Assembly (NCBI RefSeq): GCF_003096415.1 | Contig: NZ_QEKH01000030.1 | Span: 1 to 64,000 of the forward strand | Source: Victivallis vadensis | Lineage (GTDB): Bacteria; Verrucomicrobiota; Lentisphaeria; Victivallales; Victivallaceae | Direction: 5' to 3' | DNA length: 64,000 nt | Part shown: piece after piece, positions 25,102 to 32,818 of the stretch | How positions within the stretch are numbered: the first letter of the stretch is position 1 | Layout: each line of letters starts with the position of its first letter | Notes under the pieces: generated by a model | What the model saw: only the letters and a program-made list of their open reading frames with translations | The model's database searches: none | Told to the model about the DNA's origin: nothing | Made by a program: the position numbers and the translations under genes

Positions 25102-25713
25102 ATGGTTCGTTCCTTCTCTCTGCTGCTGTTGCTGACCGGTATTCCATTGCTTGCGGCTGATTACACACTCGAAATCGGCAACCGGAGCGTGCCGATCCGG
25201 GAAGGCCAGACCGTCACGCTCCCGAACCCGGGCGGCAGCCAACTCCAGATCACCCTGAAACCGGCAGCCGACGCCTCCGGCATGCGGACCTACAGCGCCA
25301 ACGGCATCACCTTCCAGTACCCGGCAACCGTCAGGCCGCAGGAAGTCGACTTGGCGAGCGGCCAGGCCAAACTGATCAAATTGACCGATCTGACGATGTT
25401 TCAGGTTCTGCCGAAACTGGATGCCGCCAACCGCAAAGGCTTTATCGACGGTACGCTCAAGGGATTCAAAACCACTTTCCCGGGGAAGGTCAGCGACCGC
25501 CTCTATCCGGCCTCGCTCACACTCGGCGGCAAGAAGTGGACCGGCAGCTATTTCAAGGCCACTTTGGACAATCAGGAGTTCCGTTTCAACTCTTATTTAA
25601 TCGATCATGGCGATCACACCTATGCACTCATGCTGCTGGAGCTGTCCGGCCAGGCCGGTCCGGATGCGGCGCTGGTCAAACAACTGCGCGACACCTTCCG
25701 CTTTCTGGAGTGA
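25102..25713 (+). CDS. Secreted protein of unknown function, 203 aa
   Basis: A signal peptide (about 1-18, RSFSLLLLLTGIPLLAAD) is followed by a soluble domain of about 185 residues with many predicted beta strands. The segment YSANGITFQYPATV and the ending ALVKQLRDTFRFLE resemble small periplasmic DcrB/PsbP-like domains, but I cannot assign it. The start at 25102 is chosen for the ribosome site and signal peptide; the longer frame adds an implausible basic leader. It converges with the AraC-type gene, 24 bp away. Confidence 0.7.
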   Translation: MVRSFSLLLLLTGIPLLAADYTLEIGNRSVPIREGQTVTLPNPGGSQLQITLKPAADASGMRTYSANGITFQYPATVRPQEVDLASGQAKLIKLTDLTMFQVLPKLDAANRKGFIDGTLKGFKTTFPGKVSDRLYPASLTLGGKKWTGSYFKATLDNQEFRFNSYLIDHGDHTYALMLLELSGQAGPDAALVKQLRDTFRFLE

Positions 25714-25737
25714 CACCGCCGCGCCCGCCCTCAGGCG

Positions 25738-26604
25738 TCAGATATCCGGGCGGTAGCCGGCCTCGCGCAACGCTTCGGGGGACATGCCGATCCGCTTGCG
25801 GAAAGCGCGGTAAAAGACCGAGTACTCCGTGTAGCCGCACTTTGCGGCAATCTCCTTCACGTTCAGCCGGGTCTGCAGCAGCAGGTTCACCGCGAAGCGC
25901 AGCCGCGCCCGGGTGATGTAGGCGTGCAGCGGCGTGCCGGTCTGCTCGCGGAACACCCGCGACAGGTGTTCGCGCGACACCCGGAAATGGCGCGCCATGC
26001 TCTCCACGTCGAGCCGTTCCGAGATATAGTTGGCGATCCGGTTCTGCACGTCGCCGACCAGCGAGCTGCGCGGCGATTCGCGCAGCTCGTTCTCCACCGG
26101 CGAACAGAGCTGGTCGATCACGTCGATCACCAGTTTGCCCCCTTCCAGCGGCGTCATCATCAGCACCTCGTTGCGGTACTGACGATAGTTCGACAGCCGC
26201 TCGACCAGCGGCGAATTCAGCGGCACGTCAAAGATGTAGCCGTAGGTTCCGTTGATCTCCGAAATCAATTCGTACAGCCCATCGCCGTAAAACGCCATCC
26301 ACAGGAAGTTCCACGGTTCCGTCCCGTCCGGCGGGTAGTAGTAGCACACCTGCGGATCGTTGTGGTTGTGCAGGAACGCCTTTCCGGGCGTCAGCTCGTA
26401 ATCGGTCCCGGCGATCCGCAGCCCGCCGCGCCCGCCGAGCGTGATCGAGAGCTGGCCGCCGCTGTCGCCGCGCAGCCGCCCGTCCAGCCGGTAGTTCCGG
26501 TCGTTCTGCACCTCCTCGACCACGATCTCCGGTACCGGCAGACTCCGCAGCTGGCGGTGAACCTCGAAGTTGACCTGCCATTTCCTGACTTTTCTGAAAT
26601 CCAT
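25738..26604 (-). CDS. AraC-family transcriptional regulator
   Basis: The 288-residue protein has an N-terminal cupin-like sensor (about 20-150, with ELTPGKAFLHNHNDP) and a C-terminal double helix-turn-helix (about 185-285: MARHFRVSREHLSRVF and IAAKCGYTEYSVFYRAFRK). It is divergent from the ThuA/oxidoreductase operon with promoters on both sides of the 174-bp gap, so it probably controls that sugar-utilisation operon. Confidence 0.88.
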   Translation of the reverse strand: MDFRKVRKWQVNFEVHRQLRSLPVPEIVVEEVQNDRNYRLDGRLRGDSGGQLSITLGGRGGLRIAGTDYELTPGKAFLHNHNDPQVCYYYPPDGTEPWNFLWMAFYGDGLYELISEINGTYGYIFDVPLNSPLVERLSNYRQYRNEVLMMTPLEGGKLVIDVIDQLCSPVENELRESPRSSLVGDVQNRIANYISERLDVESMARHFRVSREHLSRVFREQTGTPLHAYITRARLRFAVNLLLQTRLNVKEIAAKCGYTEYSVFYRAFRKRIGMSPEALREAGYRPDI

Positions 26605-26627
26605 AGATTTGTCCTTTCACACCTCCT

Positions 26628-26655
26628 ATACTACACGAAAAAAACGAATTTTCAA
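26628..26655 (-). promoter_or_regulatory. Promoter of the AraC-type gene
   Basis: On the minus strand TTGAAA and TAGTAT are 16 bp apart, about 25 bp upstream of the start codon. Confidence 0.5.
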
Positions 26656-26707
26656 CCGATTCTCACAAAAGGTTTTTGAATATCACAAAATGCAATCGCA
26701 AAAAAAC

Positions 26708-26736
26708 TTGTTTTTTACTCATGAAGCCCTTATACT
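26708..26736 (+). promoter_or_regulatory. Promoter of the ThuA/oxidoreductase operon
   Basis: TTGTTT and TATACT are 17 bp apart, 43 bp before the ThuA start codon. The divergent AraC-type promoter lies about 50 bp away. Confidence 0.55.
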
Positions 26737-26778
26737 AAAACAGACAGAATCGGGCAACATCACAATAAGGAGTGAAAA

Positions 26779-27561
26779 ATGGCCAAAATCAACGTCACCA
26801 TCTGGAATGAGTTTCGTCACGAAAAAGAGCATGAAGGCATCCGTAAAATCTATCCGGAAGGCATCCACGGCGCGATCGCCAAAGGCATCGCCGCCGACGA
26901 CCTGAACATCCGTCTCGCCTCCCTCGACGAGCCGGAACACGGCCTCACCGACGAAGTCATCAACTCCACCGACGTGATGATCTGGTGGGGACACTGCGCC
27001 CACAGCGAAGTCCGCGACGACATCGTCGCGAAGGTCCACAAGCGCGTGCTCGAAGGCATGGGGCTGATCGTGCTGCACTCCGGCCACTTCTCGAAGATTT
27101 TCCGCGCCGTCACCGGCACGAGCTGCTCGCTCAAGTGGCGCGAGGCGGGCGAGAAGGAACGCCTCTGGAACATCGCCCCGTTCCACCCGATCACCCAGGG
27201 AATCGGCGAATATTTCGAGCTGGAGCATGAGGAGATGTACGGCGAACGCTTCGACATCCCGCAGGACGGCCAGCTGATCTTCGTGAGCTGGTTCGAAGGC
27301 GGCAACGTGTTCCGCAGCGGCGTGACCTTCGAGCGCGGCTACGGCAAGGTTTTCTACTTCCAGCCCGGCCACGAATCCTATCCGAACTTCTACAATGAAA
27401 ACGTGCTCAAAGTGATCGGCAACGCGGTCCGCTGGGCCAGACCGGTTTTCTTCCGCGAAATGAGCGCGCCGTGCTATCCGGCGCTCGAAGAGATCCGTTC
27501 GGTCGATCCCAACGCGATCAAGGCGGGCGTGATGCAGAACGCCGACGGCAGCAACAAGTAA
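26779..27561 (+). CDS. ThuA-domain protein
   Basis: The 260-residue protein has the class I glutamine-amidotransferase-like fold of Thu[12 protein letters not shown] at the start, [27 protein letters not shown] and the end [11 protein letters not shown]. In rhizobia ThuA/ThuB oxidise trehalose or related disaccharides. It is followed after 30 bp by a Gfo/Idh/MocA dehydrogenase, the standard ThuA-ThuB pairing. Cytoplasmic, no signal peptide. Substrate unknown. Confidence 0.88.
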   Translation: MAKINVTIWNEFRHEKEHEGIRKIYPEGIHGAIAKGIAADDLNIRLASLDEPEHGLTDEVINSTDVMIWWGHCAHSEVRDDIVAKVHKRVLEGMGLIVLHSGHFSKIFRAVTGTSCSLKWREAGEKERLWNIAPFHPITQGIGEYFELEHEEMYGERFDIPQDGQLIFVSWFEGGNVFRSGVTFERGYGKVFYFQPGHESYPNFYNENVLKVIGNAVRWARPVFFREMSAPCYPALEEIRSVDPNAIKAGVMQNADGSNK

Positions 27562-27591
27562 TCAATCAGCGATAAAGGAATCCGAATCATC

Positions 27592-28650
27592 ATGGCGAAA
27601 TTGAAGGCAGGCGTAATCGGCCTCGGCATGGGCTACAACCACCTCCGCGGCTATATGACCCACCCCGACGTCGAAGTCGTCGCGATCGCGGACCGGCAGG
27701 CGGACCGCCGCGAAAAGGCGCAGAAGGAGTTCAATCTCGACAAGCTCTATGTCGAAGGCATCGACATGATCAGAAACGAGAAGCTCGACATCCTCTCCGT
27801 CGCCGTCCCGAACAACCAGCACAAGGAGCTGACCATCGCCGGTCTCAAGGCGGGCGCCCACGTCCTCTGCGAAAAACCGATGGCGATGAACACCGCCGAA
27901 GCCGAGGAGATGCTCGAAACCGCGAAAAAGCTCAACCGCCAGCTCGGCATCGACTTCAGCTACCGCTTCACCCCGCAGTCCCGCGCGATGAAGGCGCTGG
28001 TCGAAGAGGGCCGTCTCGGTGAAATCTATTACGCCCGCAGCGTGTGGCTCCGCCGCCGCGGCGTGCCCGGCGGCACCAGCTCCGGCTTCAACACCGAAGG
28101 CGCGTCCGGCTCGTGGTTCTACGACAAGAAGCAGTCCGGCGGCGGCCCGCTGATCGACCTCGGCGTGCACCGGCTCGACCTCGCCCTCTGGATGATGGGC
28201 TATCCCGAACCGGCCTGGGTGATGGGCAGCACCTACAGCAAGATCGCCCCGGCGCTGGTCAAAAACTACACCGTCGAGGATCTTGCCTGCGCGATGATCA
28301 AATTCCGCAACGGCGCCACCCTCGAACTCGACGCCTCGTGGGCCAGCAACATCAAGGAAAACGAACAGATGTCCACCCGCCTCCTCGGCGACAAAGGCGG
28401 CATCTACCAGTACAACCTCGATGAAGGCTACACCTACGACGTGGAATACTATCAGGAGATCGAAGGCAAGCAGTACGACTGCAAACTTCATCCCCCGGTG
28501 CCGGAAGTCAAGAGCGCGTTCCACATGTTCGTGGAAGCCGTCCGCGACAACAAGCCCTTCCTCGCCACCGGCGAACAGGGCGTGACCGTAATGCGCCTGC
28601 TGGACGCGATCTACGAATCCGCCGCCACCGGCAAACCCGTCCAGTTCTGA
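27592..28650 (+). CDS. Gfo/Idh/MocA-family oxidoreductase (ThuB-like)
   Basis: The 352-residue NAD(P)-dependent sugar dehydrogenase has the Rossmann start KAGVIGLGMGYNHLRGY (GxGxxxxxH form), the conserved CEKPMAMN motif with the catalytic-site lysine, and GGGPLIDLGVHRLDLALWMM with the active-site His and Asp. It acts with the ThuA-like protein in oxidation of a sugar or cyclitol. The operon ends at repeat R. Confidence 0.9.
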   Translation: MAKLKAGVIGLGMGYNHLRGYMTHPDVEVVAIADRQADRREKAQKEFNLDKLYVEGIDMIRNEKLDILSVAVPNNQHKELTIAGLKAGAHVLCEKPMAMNTAEAEEMLETAKKLNRQLGIDFSYRFTPQSRAMKALVEEGRLGEIYYARSVWLRRRGVPGGTSSGFNTEGASGSWFYDKKQSGGGPLIDLGVHRLDLALWMMGYPEPAWVMGSTYSKIAPALVKNYTVEDLACAMIKFRNGATLELDASWASNIKENEQMSTRLLGDKGGIYQYNLDEGYTYDVEYYQEIEGKQYDCKLHPPVPEVKSAFHMFVEAVRDNKPFLATGEQGVTVMRLLDAIYESAATGKPVQF

Positions 28651-28692
28651 CCCGGCACACATGCCTCCGGCGGCCTCCCCCTATTCGGGAAT

Positions 28693-28800
28693 GCCTCCGG
28701 CGGCCGGGGGCGCTTCGCCCCCCGGTCCCCCAGACCGGCAAGGTGCCGGCGCCGGGTACGGTTTTGAGATTTTTGCGCAGCAAAAATCTCAAAACCGGGG
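28693..28800 (+). repeat. Repeat R, copy 2
   Basis: Full-length copy, 43 bp after the oxidoreductase stop, with a half-motif GCCTCCGGCGGCCTCCCC at 28663-28680 just before it. The A/T stem is perfect here: GGTTTTGAGATTTTTG pairs with CAAAAATCTCAAAACC. Element S follows 43 bp later. Confidence 0.88.
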
Positions 28801-28843
28801 GGACTATCTATCAGTTTATTTGCTCTGTCGGGAGTACTTGCCC

Positions 28844-29010
28844 CCGGGTGCTACCCGGTCGGGTTGCAAGGGCGAAGCGCCTTGCCCGTCGGAGACAGTT
28901 GTGCGCTACGCGCCCAGCTACCGGTGCCTGATTGCAAATCAGGCCGCGTAGCGCACAAGGTCTGCCGCCCGACAGGGTGGACAGACCCGCCTGCCTTCAA
29001 AACGGCAGGC
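28844..29010 (+). ncRNA. Structured element S, copy 2
   Basis: Same stem order as copy 1. The outer stem is a perfect 14 bp (TTGTGCGCTACGCG/CGCGTAGCGCACAA) enclosing GCCTGA-TTGCAAA-TCAGGC. The second stem is GCAAGG/CCTTGC, the fourth GGTCTG/CAGACC with inner CCGCCC-GACA-GGGTGG, the fifth unchanged. Base-pair changes relative to copy 1 are compensated, which supports a folded RNA. It ends 34 bp from the convergent ferritin gene. Confidence 0.6.
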
Positions 29011-29043
29011 TCTCCCCCGGCTCGCCCTGATCGGCAGCGAAAC

Positions 29044-29565
29044 CTAAACAGTCGCGGCGGCGGCGGGAGCGGTGGCGGCGGCACGCGCGGCCAGCTTGTT
29101 GTCGATGAACAGCAGCGCTTCTTTGGAGTTGCCGGCAAGCTCAAGCTGGTCGATGATTTCCTGAACGCTCTTTTCCTCCTGCACCTGCTCGGTGACGAAG
29201 AAGTTCAGAAAGTTCAAAGTCGCGAAACTGTTGTTTTTCATCGCGAGGGCGGCGAGCTTGTCGATGCGGGAGGTCACGATCTTTTCATGCTTCAAAGCGC
29301 CCTTGAACACCGCAAGCACACCGGAGCTGTCGAATTCCGGCTTCGGAATGGCCTGAAGTTCGACGGCGGCGCTGTTGTCGTTGATATAGCGGTAGAAGAT
29401 ATCCGCATGGATCAGCTCCTCGTCCGCCTGAATGCGCATCCAGTGGGCGCAGCCGGGCAGGTTCATGCGTTCAAGGGCGGCAGCCATGCCCAGATAGATA
29501 TAGGCGGATGAGATTTCAAACACCATCTGGTCGTTCAATGCCGCGGTCAGTTCTCCATTCAACAT
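29044..29565 (-). CDS. ftn: Non-haem ferritin
   Basis: The 173-residue protein is a four-helix ferritin: LNDQMVFEISSAYIYLGM carries the first Glu ligand, HWMRIQADEELIHADIF the ExxH ligands, and FVTEQVQEEKSVQEII the EQxxEE ligands. It stores iron as a 24-subunit shell in the cytoplasm. The start at 29565 follows GGAGGAAACGAAT. The C-terminus is extended by an Ala-rich tail (after LAARAAA) that usual ferritins lack. Its own promoter is at 29626-29653. Confidence 0.92.
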   Translation of the reverse strand: MLNGELTAALNDQMVFEISSAYIYLGMAAALERMNLPGCAHWMRIQADEELIHADIFYRYINDNSAAVELQAIPKPEFDSSGVLAVFKGALKHEKIVTSRIDKLAALAMKNNSFATLNFLNFFVTEQVQEEKSVQEIIDQLELAGNSKEALLFIDNKLAARAAATAPAAAATV

Positions 29566-29625
29566 ATTCGTTTCCTCCATAAAATAATAGTAGTGCCTGC
29601 CCGGTATTTCCGGGAAGCAATATCT

Positions 29626-29653
29626 ATAATAGATCAAAAAAATAAAAAATCAA
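29626..29653 (-). promoter_or_regulatory. Ferritin promoter
   Basis: On the minus strand TTGATT and TATTAT are 16 bp apart. A hairpin CCCGG-AAATA-CCGGG lies in the leader. No Fur-type site is evident. Confidence 0.55.
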
Positions 29654-29717
29654 TACGGGCCGGCTTGCTTTTTGCGGAAATGCGGTTAGATTAAAAGTAA
29701 CAGGAGTTATCAATCTT

Positions 29718-29849
29718 ATGCAGTTCGGTCGAAACATCTACAGCCAGATTCGCCGGGGCGCCTATCGTGGGCGGCCTCTGTTTGCTGCTGCCGAAACTCC
29801 TGCTCTGCTGCGACTTATTTGCGCCGGTCCGGTGCAGACAGGTCGTTGA
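29718..29849 (+). CDS. Possible 43-aa leader ORF upstream of leuA
   Basis: CAGGAG precedes an ATG that opens a 43-codon frame with a Leu cluster (ALLRL). Leu-operon attenuators in other bacteria use a Leu-rich leader peptide, but here only four Leu occur in the cluster and no clean terminator follows before leuA. The remaining gap to 30013 holds only the GGAGAATTATC ribosome site of leuA. Confidence 0.25.
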   Translation: MQFGRNIYSQIRRGAYRGRPLFAAAETPALLRLICAGPVQTGR

Positions 29850-30013
29850 CGTTTTCATTTCCCGCCTGTTGCAAGCCGCCGGTCCGGCGTTGAAGGAATC
29901 CGTATTCAATTCCGGCAACGCGTACTGTGATGTGTTTTCTCCGTTGAATTGTTCGGATTCCGCTCTTACCGTGCGAAATTTCCAAACCATTATTCATTTC
30001 AAGGAGAATTATC

Positions 30014-31693
30014 ATGGAACAGTATCCGAAGTACCGCGCAAGCGAACCCGTCGCCATCGAAAACCGCGTCTGGCCGACCCGCCGGATCACCCGTCCCCCG
30101 GCCTGGGTTTCAGTCGATCTGCGCGACGGCAACCAGGCGTTCGCCCGTCCGATGAACGTGGCGACCAAGATCCGCTATTTCCAGATGCTGACGCAGATCG
30201 GCTTCAAGGAGATCGAAGTGGCTTATCCCGCATCCTCGGCGGAGGAATTCGAGTTCGTGCGGCGGTTGATCGCGGAGAACCTGATCCCGGACGACGTCCG
30301 GATTTCCGTACTCACCGCGGCCCGTGAAAACCTGATCGCCCGCACCATCGAATCGCTGCAGGGCGTGCGGCAGGCGACTATCCACTGCTACGTCGCGACC
30401 AGCGACCTCCATCGGGAGTTCGTCTTTCATAAAACCGAGGCGGAAATCACGGAGATGGCGGTTTCCGCGACGAAGATGATCGCCGAAGCACTGGAGCAGA
30501 ACGGCATGCGCGACGCGATCCATTATGAATTTTCGCCGGAGGAGTTCAGCGACAGCCGGTTGGGATTCATCGTCGATCTCGCCTCGGCGGTCCACGACGC
30601 GTGGCGGCCGAACGGCAAGGCGGATTTCATCCTGAACCTCCCCGCCACCGTCGAGCGCCGTCCTCCCTACGAGTATGCCGACATGGTCGAAGCCTTCACC
30701 CGGAGCTACCCGTATATGGCGGACACCACCTTGAGCGTGCATACCCATAACGATCAGGGCGGCGCGGTCGCGGCGGCGGAGATGGCGGTGCTGGCCGGGG
30801 CGGAGCGGGTGGAGGGAACCCTCTGCGGCCACGGCGAACGCACCGGCAATATGGATCTGGTGATGTTCGCGTTGAATTTGAAGTCGCGCGGCGTCGATCC
30901 GGGGCTGGATTTCTCGAACCTCCCGGAAATCGTCGAATTCATCGAGGAGGTGTCGGACATCCGGATTCATCCGCGCGCGCCGTACACCGGGGAACTGGTT
31001 TTCACCGCATTCTCCGGCACCCATCAGGATGCGATCCGCAAGGGGATGGCGCAGCGCGAGGAGATCTCCGCCCGTTTCAAACAGGGTTGGAAAATGCCCT
31101 ATCTGCACCTCGACCCCGCCGACATCGGCCGGAACTACGACGGGCTGATCCGGATCAACAGCCAGTCCGGCAAGGGCGGCATCGCCTACATCCTCGAAAG
31201 CGTCTACGGCATCAGCATTCCCAAACTGATGCAGCCGGTGGTCGCCCGCGAGGTGCAGCGCGCCGCCGAAGCGAGCGGCAACGAGGTTTCCGCCGTCGAA
31301 ATCCACCGGATTTTCATGGAGAAATTCGTGGATGCCGGCGGGAAAGTCAGGATCGGCGGTTTCCGCATCCAGCGTCCCGCTCCGACCGGCGTGGACCAGA
31401 CCGGCGTGGAGCTGGAGCTTAAAGTAGGCGATTCAACCTACGCGGTGCTCGGCACCGGTTCCGGGCCGATTGAAGCGGCGGTCGCGGCATTGAACCGCTG
31501 CCCCGCCCTGCCCGATTTTCAGGTGGAAAGCTATTCGGAACATGCACTCGGGCGCGGTTCCTCCGCGCAGGCCATCGCCTTCATCGGGCTCAAGTTCGAG
31601 GATTCGGAGACGATCGTCTACGGCGTCGGCGTCAATGCGAACATCAACCTCGCCGCGATCGGGGCCATCGCGGCGGCGCTGAACCGCCGCTGA
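30014..31693 (+). CDS. leuA: 2-isopropylmalate synthase, fungal/actinobacterial-type (LeuA2)
   Basis: The 559-residue enzyme condenses acetyl-CoA with 2-ketoisovalerate in leucine biosynthesis. The catalytic barrel starts with VDLRDGNQAFARPM; the metal-binding HTHNDQGGA and GTLCGHGERTGN segments are present. The C-terminal LeuA dimer/allosteric domain (about 425-555) is complete, so leucine feedback is likely. Length and motifs match the long LeuA type of yeast and actinobacteria. It is a single gene; no other leu genes are in the window. Confidence 0.93.
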   Translation: MEQYPKYRASEPVAIENRVWPTRRITRPPAWVSVDLRDGNQAFARPMNVATKIRYFQMLTQIGFKEIEVAYPASSAEEFEFVRRLIAENLIPDDVRISVLTAARENLIARTIESLQGVRQATIHCYVATSDLHREFVFHKTEAEITEMAVSATKMIAEALEQNGMRDAIHYEFSPEEFSDSRLGFIVDLASAVHDAWRPNGKADFILNLPATVERRPPYEYADMVEAFTRSYPYMADTTLSVHTHNDQGGAVAAAEMAVLAGAERVEGTLCGHGERTGNMDLVMFALNLKSRGVDPGLDFSNLPEIVEFIEEVSDIRIHPRAPYTGELVFTAFSGTHQDAIRKGMAQREEISARFKQGWKMPYLHLDPADIGRNYDGLIRINSQSGKGGIAYILESVYGISIPKLMQPVVAREVQRAAEASGNEVSAVEIHRIFMEKFVDAGGKVRIGGFRIQRPAPTGVDQTGVELELKVGDSTYAVLGTGSGPIEAAVAALNRCPALPDFQVESYSEHALGRGSSAQAIAFIGLKFEDSETIVYGVGVNANINLAAIGAIAAALNRR

Positions 31694-31699
31694 CCGGCA

Positions 31700-31715
31700 C
31701 GCCAGGAAACTGGCG
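31700..31715 (+). repeat. GNRA-loop hairpin after leuA
   Basis: CGCCAG-GAAA-CTGGCG forms a 6-bp stem with a GAAA tetraloop directly after the leuA stop. No U-tract follows. Confidence 0.4.
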
Positions 31716-31787
31716 CAAAGCGTCTTTGGAAAGAGGACACAATCGCGAAGTATCGCTTATAGACTTATCACAACCCATTAGTAATAA

Positions 31788-31896
31788 CCCCGGTTTCGAG
31801 ATTTTTGCACAGCAAAAATCTCGAAACCGTACCCGGCGCCGGCACCTTGCCGGTCGGGGGGACCGGGGGGCGAAGCCCCCCCCGGCCGCCGGAGGC
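31788..31896 (-). repeat. Repeat R, copy 3 (reverse)
   Basis: Reverse-oriented copy lying just downstream of the leftward gene at 31934, so again at a gene 3' end. The A/T stem reads GGTTTCGAG...CTCGAAACC, a compensated change from copy 2. A half-motif lies at 31906-31925. Confidence 0.85.
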
Positions 31897-31933
31897 GAGT
31901 CGTGAGGGGGGAGGCCGCCGGTGGCGTACTCCG

Positions 31934-32800
31934 TCACTTCGAGCGGGAGACGACTTCGCCGGGCGTGGTGCAGCTCCCCGCGGCAAGGCTGCGGCCGGGA
32001 TAGATCGAAGTGTGGATTCCGGTGTGGACTCCTTCGCCGATGATCGCGCCGAACTTGCGGCGGCCGGTGTCGAGGAACTCCTGGTTTTCCAGCCAGCGGT
32101 GGTTGCGGCCGTCGTGGCGCAGATTCGAGATGATCGTGCCTGCGCCGAAGTTCACGCCGTCGCAGATCACCGAGTCGCCCGCATAGCTCAGGTGACCGAC
32201 GCTGACCTTGTCGCCGAGCAGGGAGTTTTTGATTTCGACCGCCTGCCCGACGTGGCATTTATCGCCGATCGAGGTGTTGCCGCGGATGTAGCAGTTCGGG
32301 CCGATCTTGCAGTTTTCACCGATCACGACGTTGCCTTCGATGTAGACGCCGGGCAGGATCACGCTGTTCGCGCCGAGCTTCACGAAACCGTCGAGGGTGG
32401 CTCCGGCGCGGACGGTGCCGCGAATGTCGTTGCTGGTCATCGCGCCGACCAGACGCTCGTTCAGCGAAAGCAGGTCCCACGGATGGCGGATGCGGGTGGA
32501 GTTTTCATCCAGCGGCAGTTCGGTGACGCCGAGCCTGCCGGGAATGGTGACTTCCGCGAGGGTGGCGCCGTCGCTGGCGTCCTTGACGACGCAGTTGCCG
32601 GCGCCGGTCGCGAGCAGCGCCGCAAATTCGAGCGAAGGCAGGAAGTCGCCGCGCACGGCGACGGTGCGATTGTCCGGCAGCGCGGGGAAACGCGAAAGGA
32701 TCAGGTCCGCGATGCGGATTCCGCCCACTTTGATCGTATTGACTTCCGCGGTGATCGGCCAGAGACTCGGAACTTTGGCGGCGATGATTTCAACAGCCAT
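31934..32800 (-). CDS. GlmU acetyltransferase-like left-handed beta-helix protein
   Basis: The 288-residue protein has a short N-terminal region without the nucleotidyltransferase signature and a hexapeptide-repeat left-handed helix (about 110-275: VILPGVYIEGNVVIGENCKIGPN and following). GHLSYAGDSVICDGVNFGAGT aligns with the GlmU acetyltransferase site, including the catalytic-type His. It sits 18 bp downstream of glmM, whose product GlcN-1-P is the substrate of that step, so N-acetylation of GlcN-1-P is the likely job. ATG at 32800 with GGGAGG upstream is preferred to a TTG at 32809. Confidence 0.78.
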   Translation of the reverse strand: MAVEIIAAKVPSLWPITAEVNTIKVGGIRIADLILSRFPALPDNRTVAVRGDFLPSLEFAALLATGAGNCVVKDASDGATLAEVTIPGRLGVTELPLDENSTRIRHPWDLLSLNERLVGAMTSNDIRGTVRAGATLDGFVKLGANSVILPGVYIEGNVVIGENCKIGPNCYIRGNTSIGDKCHVGQAVEIKNSLLGDKVSVGHLSYAGDSVICDGVNFGAGTIISNLRHDGRNHRWLENQEFLDTGRRKFGAIIGEGVHTGIHTSIYPGRSLAAGSCTTPGEVVSRSK

Positions 32801-32818
32801 GATGCTCAACCTCCCTGA

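Noticed and set aside
24657-29010. Element S as canonical tRNA genes
   Set aside because: Although loops resemble anticodon loops, there is no T-arm TTCGANNC, no acceptor stem with CCA, and the outer stems do not fit a cloverleaf.
29767-30327. Plus-strand frame before and into leuA
   Set aside because: It overlaps the certain leuA start in another frame and has no ribosome site or domain.
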